Shown piece by piece: positions 35,558-47,400 of a stretch of DNA of 64,000 bases. Every line of letters starts with the position of its first letter. Position 1 is the stretch's first letter. The notes under the pieces were generated by a model. The model was given only the letters and a program-made list of their open reading frames with translations, was not told where the DNA came from and did not search any database. Position numbers and translations under genes: made by a program. The stretch is from Onchocerca lupi (lineage: Eukaryota; Nematoda; Chromadorea; Rhabditida; Onchocercidae): NCBI GenBank assembly GCA_028564675.1, contig JAOVVO010000031.1, positions 186,001 through 250,000 on the forward strand, read 5' to 3'.

Positions 35558-38500
35558 AATGTGAAATTATGAAGAACTCTGTATAGCAAATTATGGCACC
35601 AATTATTAAGGCAGTTTAGTCAGCCAGAGGTTAATTAACACATTGTCGTTTTACCTGTAATTTTTGTTAATTTTATAAATATATTTTCAGAATTTTAGTA
35701 CTGCAACAATTCGTGGAAGATCGGAGAAAGGAATTGGAAGAAAGGAAATTTAATGGACAAAATGGCGATGCAGAACCACCAACAAAACGATCACGAAAAC
35801 TTGGAGTCCGTGATGTGGGTTTAAATTTAAAATTTAATGAAAAGATTGTGGTTAAGTAAGATTATAATACTAAATTTTGAATTAATTTGCATGAATTCTA
35901 AATTAATGATTTATTTCCAAAAGATTTCCTTTTAGAGAGTATAATGACGAGAGGTTGTTATTGTAGGATTCTGAAATACGTATCTTGGATGCGTTATCTG
36001 CAAGTGGTTTAAGATCTATTCGTTTTGCTAAAGAGGTGAGGAACTGTATTTTATTCAGATATAACTGTATTTCACATTTTCATATCCTTTAAATAACAAA
36101 ATTTTATTTATGGTCTTTGATAGTAAAATCGATAAATGCGTGCCAGTTATAATCGTCCGAATAATCACTCAGTGAATCGCTAAAAATTTCACTTTACAGG
36201 TCCCATTTGTAGCTAAAATAATTGCAAATGATTTTTCGGAACAAGCTGTGAGTTTAATAAATAAAAATATTGAAATGAATGGGGTTCAGAATCTTGTGGA
36301 ATCAAGATGCGGCGATGCAATGTAAGTGTTATGATTAATGATATTTGAATGAATTGCTCTTTTCGAATCGAATATAAACTGCAAAGATCAGTTCATGCTA
36401 ACAGACTGATTCTCAGCTATTGAGATTTAACTGATTGAAGATGGAATTAATCTCGACTTCCTTCTGCAATTATATACTAATGAAATAGTAGATTTCTGTT
36501 AGTGTGATAACTCTTTATCTTTGAATATATGCTATCGTCAACAATTAGGGATGGCAACTTCGAATAGTTTTCTGTTATCATTTGGCAAAACATTTATTCA
36601 TTGTGTATTCTCTTTATATGAAAACCTAAATTTTTTTCATCGAGTCTTATGGATTTTATTTTTTTTCCAGACTTTTAATGAATATTATATAACAAATGTT
36701 GCAAAAAATATTTAGAGTTTTGGATTAACTATATTTATAATATTTTCTTGCTACTATTAAATAATTCATTCCTTTCAGAGATGCAATGATGTCTAATCGT
36801 TCGTTTGATAAGCGATTTCATGCAATCGATATTGATCCGTATGGTTCAGCATCAATGTTTCTCAGTTCTGCGGTGCAAGCTGTTACGGATGAAGGTTTTT
36901 CTAATGTCATTTCGGTTGCTAATAATCTGGATAAGAGAGAATATACTTGTATAACCATTAGGTAGTTATCGAATAATAGTAAGTGAAGAATTCTAAAGAA
37001 TATCAATTGCGTTATATATTTTTGAGATCGTAATCGATAGTTTCTTTTTAAATCGTGTTATAGCGATCAAAGAATATTTGATTGAAATTAAGATCGCTCG
37101 AAGTTCAGTGATCTTCAGTGTTAATAGTATCGAACTTATGCATTATATCGCTTAATTTGTAGTCATAGTACATATACTTAAGTATGTAAGTAAGTATTGA
37201 AGTTCAGCATACTCATCTTTGAATATCATATGCATTATGCCATTATTTTTAGTTGGTAGTTCTTAAGTTTTATTGTAAGAATAATAAGAATTATTTTAAG
37301 ATTTTTTAGTAAAAACGACTTAAAGAAAAGTTAAGTAATATAATTAAGTATCATTAAGCAATTTATTTGCTACCATTCTAACTTTTACTGCATATCAATG
37401 ATAACAATATTGTAAACTAATCATCTTTTAATTTCATTTTGGATGCTATCTTTTTAATACAAATCCAGTAATTCCTTTTCAGTTAATGGACATAGACCAA
37501 TTTATTAAAAAGTTAAAGGAGGATGGAAAATGGATTTTTGTCATAATAATGATCTCTTATTTACAGGTATTTTAATGGTTACATGTACGGATATGGCTGT
37601 GCTATGTGGTAATACACCAGAATCATGCTATAATAAATATGGTTCCATTGGCTTACGACATAAAAGCTGTCACGAATTCGTATGTCATATTTTTTTGAGT
37701 TTTCTTTTTTTCTACTTTTCATACAAAATCGTGTTACGATACTTTTGAATTAATTCTTCAAAAAAAAAAAAAAGAAGGAAAAGAAAAGGGAAAAAGACGA
37801 ATTTATTGTAATTGGATCAAATAAACTAGAATATAAGCTTGTTTAAAATCTAATTTTAAATTAATTCTATTTTCCTTGTGGAAAACATGAATGTCCCGGA
37901 ATTATTTTTATTCGTTTCCTGTTAAATTTTTTCCGCTCTTATTTTTTATATCAACAATTAATCTATTATCTTTAGCTACTAAATTACAAGTGCAAATTTT
38001 AAAAAGAAAATTGTTTTTGGATTGACTATTTATGTAAAATTTTTCTTTTATCGTCTGATTTTCTTTTTTTTTTTTTTTTTTGGATTACACATGTTTTTAA
38101 CTATTTCTTGCTGTGATCGGAATTTCGAATGATAGATTTTCAGGCTATTCGTGTATTGCTGAGAGCTATTGATGCACATGCAAATTGTTATGGAAGGTAT
38201 ATTGAACCATTACTTTCAATAAGCATCGATTATTATTTGCGAGTTTTCGTTAGATTACATACAAGTGCTTTTATCGCCAAGAATAGTGTAATGTAAGTAA
38301 TACTATTGTTGTAATATTGGAATTTGAAAATCATGTCTTTTTTCTTCAACCTTAGTTCCAGTAACATTTAGATCTTTTGCATTTCTTAAATTGTAAAAAT
38401 CAATGTTTAATAAATCCTTTGTTGGAATTCATTTAATATTTTCCCAATATTTATTGAAATATTTGATGCAATTTACATCTAAAGCTATAAGCTTATTCTG

Positions 38501-41499
38501 CTGAAAACTGAACTTATGAAGATTATACTGATAAAAAACGAAGTTACCTGAAATGGATAGTATCAGTATTCTTCCTGTGAGATTAGTTATGGTTTTTCTT
38601 TCCCTTTTTTTTTTTTTTTTTGGATATTTTTTAAATGATAACCAATTCAGGAAGGTATCACATGTATTCGCATGTACTGGTTGCCATTCATTACACTTGC
38701 AACCACTTATGAAAAAAATAACGAACGGAAATAGTGTGAAATATACGCCGAAAACATTTGATGTAGCCTTGTTGAATAAGGATGGAAAATGCGTGCATTG
38801 TAAACAGTCCGTACATATGGCTGGTCCAATCTATAATGCACCAATACATAATCACCAGTTTGTAAACAAACTTTTAGAAAGGTGAAGTTTTTTACGAAAA
38901 GTTTTACTTTTTTCCTTCAAATTTTTTAAAGAATTATTACCGATCTTACTCTTATCAATTTGTAATTTGAGATTATTATGAAAATGTAGTTACTTACAGC
39001 ATAAAAAGTAATTGAATATTTAAATTCAAAGCATTTGAACAGACTTCCATAAACCAGCTACAAAGCATTTGAACAGACTTTCATAAACCTGTTGCTCATA
39101 CAATAACGTATTCAAAAAATATAATTTTATTATTGCAAATGTATGCAATACTGAAATTTGATAATTTGAGCTAGACTGAAAGTTGTTTTTTAGAGAAATT
39201 TAATAGCCTGAATGCCTTTTCGAGATATTTCAAGTACAAACTCATTTGATTTAATTATTTTAATTTACAAATTCCAGGTTAAAAATACTTCCAAAGGAGA
39301 AACAATCGGAAACATATTTGCGTACAGTTGGAGTTCTAACTGTTATTGCTGAGGTTTGACCACATTTGTTTTAGTTTTCTTTTTTTTTTTTTTTTTTTCA
39401 ATTTTAAAGATTTTATATTCTATCTGAACGCTCAAAAATGCATGAAATCTAAACGCTAGTATTACCATATCGCTAATCTTACGGATAACAAAAAAGTTAG
39501 AGATTATTGGATATCGTAGTTTTCAAAAAAAAAGTAGCAGATTGCTTTGTTTAGCCCTAAAAGTTTCGATTCAAGTATTTTAAAAAGTTATTAATTAGTT
39601 TGGAAATTACTGTTATTCATTCATTGGAAGATTTAAATGGATGATTTGATTTGAATCATAATACGATAAAACAGGAAGTATCATATGTTTTTGCTCTTAA
39701 AATATCGATATACATTTGAACGGGAGACATAGTTGTATTAATCATCAATGTACTCTAGCGAGAAAATGATGATAATGATATCATTTGTGATTTAAAAAAT
39801 GATTAATGCAAAAATTATGATTTTTAATTTGTTGAAAATTATGTCTTTTGAATATATTTGATGTAAAATAGCAACAATAGATTGTTAAGATTCTAAATGG
39901 CTATTCAATTTTTTTCTCCAGAATGATAAGCATTGATTTTTCTACAAGCGTGATTAATGATATGTTTTCTTTCCTAGCCGAAATATGAATGCAAAATAAA
40001 GGAACTGTTTTGAAAGTAGTCATTCTAATCGAAAATTTTCGAATTTTTTCTTCCACTGAACATAATGGACTGTAGGATTGTTTGAAAATAGAAATTTTTT
40101 TAAAAATTTATAATGTCATTTTAATGTCCTACCCAATATTTATACATAAAGCATTGATTACCACAATCGAAAATAAATCGAATGATTAGTAATTAAATGA
40201 TTTTCAATTTGCAATGTTTTATACTTGAATTTTGCAGGAATTACCAGATATTCCTTTGTATTATGAATATGATCAATTGATGCATATTGTGAAATCATCG
40301 GTGCCAAAGGCAGTTGACTTTCGTTCAGCATTGATGAATGCAGGTTATCGTTGTTCCATTTCTCATTGCAATCCAAAAGCAATCAAAACTGATGCTCCAG
40401 CATCATTTTTATGGGATATAGCCCGAACTATGGTCAGTTATGTATTTTAATTTCATTTGATTTTTTTGAAATTTAATTCCATGTCAGAAATTTAAAAATC
40501 GCCAATAGATTGTATGAGTAAGATAGCTTTGTCCAAAATTCTTTTCGCTGACGAAAGATTAGCTTTTATGTATTACTGTCTAATTTAAATTATTCCCAAA
40601 ACTTTCTCAACATATTTATCCATATTGTACAATATGTTTATCATTCATGACAATTATTTTGCATATAATCGCGAAAAATGAGTTTAACATCATTGATCCA
40701 TGAGAATTAACCGTTCTTTATTGGTGATAACAAAACATTGAATCTTTTTAATTTAGAATGTCACAAATAAAGAAAGAAAAGTTGGAATTTTTTTTTCTAT
40801 TGAACTCAGACAATAATTGTCCCGTAAAGATTGGAAAAAGATTTCTGAAAAACTTCCTTTGATTTCTTAGTATTATTTCATTCATTACATTTTTCGGTGC
40901 ATAATTTAAACATTTAATTTGCAGGCAAAGAAAAATAACGTAACAAGTGATCGTTTTACAGAAGAATGTGCCGGAAAAGTGATTTTGGAACAAGAAATAA
41001 AGTAAGCGAAATTTCTTTGGAGAATTTTTAATCTTTTCTGAAATATAAGCAATTCCTATAATTCTCTAAAAGTTAATTTAATAATTTCGGAAAGAATTAA
41101 TTCACTACCAATAGATCGATTAAGTAAAACTCGAGGTGTTCATAGTAAAAGACCAATTATACGGAATGACTAGATTTTCCTCTCTTCATATGTATTCCTT
41201 CATGTCGTTTTTTTTATCACATATGCGTAATAATATCTATTATTTTGCAAATCGCATGCAGAATACTGATATTTCATTAGCTAATGGAAATCTTAAAAAG
41301 TCAAGTAAAATATTTCAATATAACTTTCAGGCATAAAATAGATTTTCGGTTACATCCAGAAGCATTGGAGAAAAGTAAAATTGATTCGCTGCTACGTTTT
41401 CAACAAAGTAAAGGTAAGAATATGGGGCCAAAAGCGAAGACAAAAGGTTCGATTTCGTCGATCCGAGCTGGCTTTCAATTGTCACAAAAGGATGAATAG
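35318..41499 (+). CDS. TRMT1: tRNA (guanine26-N2)-dimethyltransferase TRM1
   Basis: Twelve exons: 35318-35487, 35691-35814, 35967-36035, 36200-36321, 36779-36894, 37567-37679, 38144-38292, 38651-38881, 39278-39353, 40238-40432, 40925-41001 and 41331-41499. All phases agree and give 536 residues. The enzyme uses S-adenosylmethionine to dimethylate guanine 26 in tRNA. Seen here: the N-terminal VEGTAKLD and FYNPAQQFNRDL signature, the SAM-binding LDALSASGLRSIRFA (about 105-120), the catalytic-region DIDPYG (179-184) and VTCTDMAVLCG. A four-Cys zinc site follows (CTGC and CVHC), then the C-terminal ELPDIPLYY and TDAPASFLWDI blocks. A Lys/Arg-rich stretch (PPTKRSRK) in exon 2 may direct nuclear import. 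The vertebrate C-terminal CCCH finger is absent. A weak acceptor (ATTATAG) lies 36 bases before the ATG. Identification is secure. Confidence 0.95.
35521..35556. repeat. 36-base T homopolymer
   Basis: Uninterrupted poly-T in the first intron of the TRM1 gene. Confidence 0.9.
39027..39089. repeat. 29-bp direct repeat, 34-bp period
   Basis: CAAAGCATTTGAACAGACTT followed by a C/T variant and CATAAACC occurs at 39027-39055 and 39061-39089 in an intron of the TRM1 gene. Confidence 0.9.
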
Positions 41500-41668
41500 A
41501 AATGAAAAATTGAGATCTCATTTGGAATTTTTAAAATTTTCAGTTATCATTATTTAATAGCGGAGATGTTTAGTGAGCATTTTGATATACTGAAATAGTT
41601 ACGATACAGTTTTCCCTGTTTACAATTTTATTCGACAAATAGGTTTTTTAAAATCGTTGTTTTTCTTC

Positions 41669-41674
41669 AATAAA
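41669..41674 (+). terminator. Polyadenylation signal AATAAA, TRM1
   Basis: AATAAA 170 bases after the TRM1 stop codon. Confidence 0.45.
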
Positions 41675-43870
41675 TCATCCATTCCACAAACAGATCGACA
41701 CTTATGGCATGTTTTTGCAAACAAATGGTAATTTCATGGAAATTTATGTGAGAGGTTTTTATCATTGTTATTTGCTTGTTGTTACTGATAATCATGTAGC
41801 GTACTTGAGAATATGCTGCTGTTTGTTTGAAGACACTTATATTATCATCAAAATAAACTTGGAAAAAAGTTAAGAAAAACCTGGAAACTCTTTTTTAAAA
41901 TTAGTTTTCGAAATCTGCTTCGAATTGCAGAAATTCATCCTTTTTGTGAAATGTTATCACTTGTTGTTGCCTTATTATTTTTGTTTTGGATTTTAATTGT
42001 TAATAAATAAAAAATACGATCCACTCTTATTCTAGCTGTTACAAAGCATGGTTTTAAAATTAGCCTTAAATCACACCGAACATTTTTGATATCTCGACAT
42101 ATTATTATGTCCATTTTCGTCCATAAAATGACAAAAGTAAGCTAACAACTTTTGGTGATTAATGATATACTGATGAAAAACTACAATTTGACAAAAATAT
42201 CCGAAGACATGAAGCACTGCAGCGTATGATAAATTATTTTCTGAGATATGATAAGTTAAGGAAATGGGGCTGCAAAATTTTAAAGCTCTAAAAAAAACAA
42301 GATATGCAAAAAAATAATTTCCAATGCAACTGGGTGAAATATGTTATTAAGGTTTTTTTTTAAGTACTAGCCGGAAATCAATGACTGAAAATATTTTTCC
42401 AATTTATTTGTTAGTAACAAACAAATTTTAATGAAAAAATTTCAATTATCACGTGGTTTTAGTGAAAATGATGATTACAAAACATCTATTCAGTATTGTG
42501 TCCATTTTCTGTTCCGTAAATTTCGATTTTTAAATTCGGAAAAAGATGGTATAATATGTCGTTTGATTGTTGCTTTTTGTTTGATGATTTATTAAATAAA
42601 TTCAACAATGCAAAAACAAACCAATTTTGTGATGGCATCAAACATTTATTATTTGATTTTTTCACCAGTATTTGGGAAAAAAAAAAACTTTTCGATAGTT
42701 TATTTTAGTAATAGTATACTTTGATAAATGCAAAATACGATTACAACAACGTAAATTAAGAAAAATGAATTTTAATGCCGGAAATTGAATTCCATTTTCA
42801 CAGCATGTTTCAGCTAATGCAATAATATATAAGCTAAAGGATATAATATGCAACAATTTATGTAATGTAATGGAAACTAATCCTCAGAATTTGAGCAAAG
42901 AAAAAGGTAGAATAAAATGAATAAACAAGACTGAGAAAAAAAAATTTATTCTTATAATATTTGATTAATAGAAAGAAGCGTTTTTTTCTTTTTTTCCAGC
43001 GTTATTCATCTGATTAATTTCCTGAAAGCATAGCTATTAAAAATTTTCAATTTTTGAAACTTTTTTCTCAGCCGAAAAATATTTGTTCTGTGTTATAGTC
43101 ACAAGGAATATTTGCTGCAAAATTTTATAATTGATCGAAAAATCTACAAAATAGATAGGCATATTTTCAAAAGCTTTTTTTACTTCATTTTCTTTTATCA
43201 AATAAATCAAATTAACATATAAGAATTCATTCTTAAAATGTTTGTATTGCACACTACTGATCAAATCTTATTGAAAATAAATTTTTACTAAAATTTGATC
43301 TACTCATTCTATTTTATTTTATTTCTTTTAACTTTAATTTTCAACATTTTATCTTATTGTATGAATCAATATATAATATATTATTTGGTTTGCATACAAC
43401 TGAACTAATTAAAATATCAATTATAAAGAATTAGGCATATATAGCTCGAAAATTAACTTTTATATAAACTTCATGATGCTAAAATCAGCAATTGCATTGT
43501 GTGGATATCAAAATTTACTATCCGTAGTTTTTTAAAATAGTATAAAATCAACTGATAAACGTTTGATAACATCATAAATTATTTTAAATTTTAATAATGC
43601 TATCTTACTTCTTGCTAATTTCTCATTCCTCTTTTAAAGCAAATAATTTATGATTATTACCTGTAATCGATGCAATTATTCGCAAGATCGGAATGCCGGA
43701 AGAATTGCCGGATTGATCAAATAATAAGATCCTTTTCATCTTCCATTACTTTTCGTGATCTAAATAAACGATATTTTAGAAGAATAAAATTGGTTGTTGA
43801 AATAAGTTAATGCACTATTTGAATTTCTTCATCAACATACAATTTGAAAATACTAAATCCAAAAAATTCA

Positions 43871-43933
43871 AGTTGATAACTTGAAAACATATTTTCTTGC
43901 AGAAAGTTGATAACTTGAAAAAACATATTTTTT
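43871..43933. repeat. Direct repeat around AGTTGATAACTTGAAA
   Basis: The word AGTTGATAACTTGAAA followed by ACATATTTT occurs at 43871 and again at 43905, the second with two extra A residues. Confidence 0.85.
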
Positions 43934-44054
43934 CTCTCTTTCAATTCTCTGATTCAATTTCTCAAATTTACCCGGTTATTCAGTGCCATATCCTTATCGA
44001 AATAAAAGACTAATTGATACAATTTATTATGCAAATAATATATTTGCTTATCTT

Positions 44055-44200
44055 CTCGAAAAAAAATCATTTTTGATTCCGGATTTTTAAAAATGCAATT
44101 CCGGATCTTATAGTTATCACCTTTCTGCAATATTTTCAATTTCCTCTGAAAACAAATCATTTTCGATTTCGGATTTTTGAAGACAGGGCTCCGCACTCCA
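44055..44200. repeat. Diverged duplication, about 90-bp spacing
   Basis: AAATCATTTTTGATTCCGGA with TTTTTAAA following (near 44068) matches AAATCATTTTCGATTTCGGA with TTTTTGAA following (near 44155). An extra GGAT-containing word lies between the copies. Confidence 0.7.
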
Positions 44201-44494
44201 TCTTTTCTTTTTTGATTCCTTTCATGAAAAACAGGATTAATCAAAATTATTTAGTGATGAATCGTTATAAAAACAAATATTAAACTGTAGCAAAAGTTTC
44301 AGGTCCTGGATGGAAGATTTGCGTCCGGTATAAGTTGAAATTTCCCACGTCCGTGAAATCGGATAAAAAGGGAGGAAGGAAGGTGCAATTGGAAAGGAAT
44401 CATTCGGGTTGGCGTAACGTAAAGTTCACGTAGCGTAAAGTTCCGGATTTGATGTGTCACGTCTGTGTTCCACGTATACCGTAAGCTGATTATT

Positions 44495-47400
44495 ATGGGC
44501 GATACAGAAGAGTCGATCGGTAGAGTTTTTGCGTTGATTGTAAACAGTAAATGGTTATTGAGGGATTTATACATACGTGTATGTTTTCTTGAGATTTTTG
44601 ATTTTCATCCAGAAAATACCAAAATTTTTAACTTTACACTTTGAAAATCTAATGCTTTATTTTTACATTCATTTTTAATATAAATTACATTTTCTGTATT
44701 TTTCACTTCATTCAGTTAAATATGTGTATAAATTTCAACTTATTGCTGTTTTTGGTGTACGAAGTAGACCTAAATTTAAAATATATTTTAGTTTTTCTTT
44801 TTTTTTAGATAAGAATATGGTCTTACTGTAGATGTTTCAGACTTTTTTAGCGTGAACGGAGGTCTTAGTGCTTTTGCATTTTTTAATCCTTTTTAAGTTC
44901 GGATTTATTTAAATCATTTTGGTCTATTTAAACCATTTTCATACGCATGGAAAAAATATATTGGTTGAGTGATAAAGGATTTTTTTTTTGGCTGAATGAT
45001 AATGGATTTTTTGATATTTTCTGTTAGATTTATTATTTTTCTAAAAATTCTTCGGTATTTTTAAATTAAATTTATGATTTTAATTTTTGATGAAAACCAA
45101 CTTTTTTGGTGTTTTCTGGAGAAAGATCGAAAATTTTGGGCATTGTTGATATATATTGAGCTAATTTGGTGGTTAATAGCATGTCACTTGCTTGCTGAAC
45201 ATGGATATACCTAAGCAAACTACCAAAAACGGATGAAATTTAATGCTTAACTTAGATTGACCAATGTTTATATGGGATTCAGCTTTTGCTTTTTGCTTTA
45301 GAACTTTCGTGGTTTTAAATTCAAGGGATACTTCACATCGAGTGACGTTTTTGACGCGCATGTTATTATTAATCTTTTAAAATTTTGTTCAAAAATTTAT
45401 CCATTTATGGATTTTTTCTTGTTTTATTCTTTACCCATTAAATGTTAGCAAAAATTTTCAGACATCAATGTGACGGAATCAAATAATCGAAAAAATGCAG
45501 TGAATGAAAAATCACCAGCTTCGCCATGCGGGTAGTTATCATAGATAAATATTTTTAAATTTTATTATTTTAGGAATGGATTTTATTAGAATGTCTTGGA
45601 AACTTTTACTTTTTGTTTCCTTTACTTCTTTTTCTCCTTCTTTTTATTTCCTTGTTTACATTCTTATTTACTGGTTTTACATTTTCTTGCCGTAATGAAG
45701 AAGAGAAAGAGATCTAAAAAATGTAAGAGGAGGGAACTAAATCTTATCTTTGATAAGGGACTTTAAACCAGAGCTTGAACTAAAAAAACAGTTAATTGCA
45801 CCGAATAGCTTATGACATAGATTGTGTGTAATTTAAAATTGTCCCTTTCATCTCAAATGATGTAGCATATGTACTTGATACATATAATGACCGTGTATGG
45901 GATGTGACTATGCATGAATAAAGTGCGAAAAGTTAAAATATTCTATTCAACTAAACTTCCAATGACTAGGATCATATAACCATTATTTTTACATGAAATT
46001 TCTAGGATTAATTGTAGCTTATCTTTTTATAATTTAGCAATAATCACTTTTGCATCTCATCGTCCCATACGGTTTTTAAGTTATGATTTCAATTAAGTCT
46101 TTTTTTTCTTTCCATTCAAATTTTCTCTCATCGAAGCAAATGTCTTTATGTGGATTGTGTATGTAAATGTGTGTGCGTGTGCAATCGCCTTAGTAAACTC
46201 AGTCTAAAAGTGTTATCAATGAAAATGTCTCTTTACCTTCAATCTACATTTGGAATTCATTGTTTTATTAGTTTTTGCTCAACTAATTTTTATTTTGTCT
46301 TTAAATTTCGTTAAACTGAAAACGAATTTTTTTTTTTGATTATTGAAGAGCAAGGGATTAAGTTTTTCTCATGAGATTCCCAGGAAAAAAGGAAAGAATT
46401 CAGTAAACTTTTCGATTACTGTAAACTTGTTCATCTGTGAAGTAGCATAATGATTCATTTTTGATGTGAATCTCACTTCGAATTGTCATACTGTAAACAG
46501 CATTATATGTTTTCATCTTGCTATTTTACTATTTAGTTTTATCACATTTTAATTAAACGGTTGATACTATTTAGCTCTTCAAGTTCTGGAGAAATCAAAG
46601 ATGACAGCGATGGTGAAGTTGAGGATGTTGTTCGTATAGCTCAATCGGATGCTACGTTAGCTTTTTATTATTGTAATAATTTCTTCCCAGTCACCATTGA
46701 AGAACTGGGAAGTTTCTCTTTTTCATTATTCGAGATATATTATTTGGAAATTATAGATAGTTTGGATGTTATTGTGAGAATTAGTATAAAATTTATTTAG
46801 TTATTTAAGCGTATTTAATTTAAAATTTATTTGGTTAGTTTAATGTTACTATGTCATATGCAGCTGCTTAGAGTTATTTAATGACTTTGTGCAGCTAACT
46901 TTCAGAATAAATTCAACAATTCGCCTTATTTTTCATTTTTGCAAATTTCTAGGAGAAATGGTTATGTTGAATACCGCAGAAGAGAACCTGAAAGGGATTT
47001 TCACGATAGTCGAGAACATGATGTGCCACAACGATTTGATCCAAATAATGATTATCGGCATCCACATTTATCACCTGAACAAATATCTCTTCGCGTACGA
47101 AAAATTCCACCTCCAGATGTGGTGTGTATCATAAATTGTATTTTTTTTTTTTTGCAAAATATCATTGTTTTCTTACATTGTTACAAATTTAGGAATAGAT
47201 TAAGAAGGGAGAAGAGAGAGAATGAGAGGAATATTTTGTCTTTTTTTCGAATTTATATTATCTTAATTCATTAAAAAGATTTTCTCGAAGTATGTTTACT
47301 ACATTCCTTCATCGTTGGTTCTTTCGTGTTTCTAACATTTGAAATTAACAGTTTTAGCTGGTAGAACTAAATGATATAGGCTTGCGACATTTGTTATCCG

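Larger units (their letters stand above)
41675..44494. other. Intergenic region with local duplications
   Basis: No gene was supported. It holds a short direct repeat at 43871-43933 and a diverged roughly 90-bp duplication at about 44055-44200. From about 44290 it becomes G+C-richer and promoter-like, leading into the next gene. CGTAAAGTTC occurs twice near 44418 and 44436. Confidence 0.5.

Noticed and set aside
46889..47134. Alternative reading frame across exon 4 of the unknown gene
   Set aside because: Open by chance; only the other frame joins in phase to the following exon at 47358.
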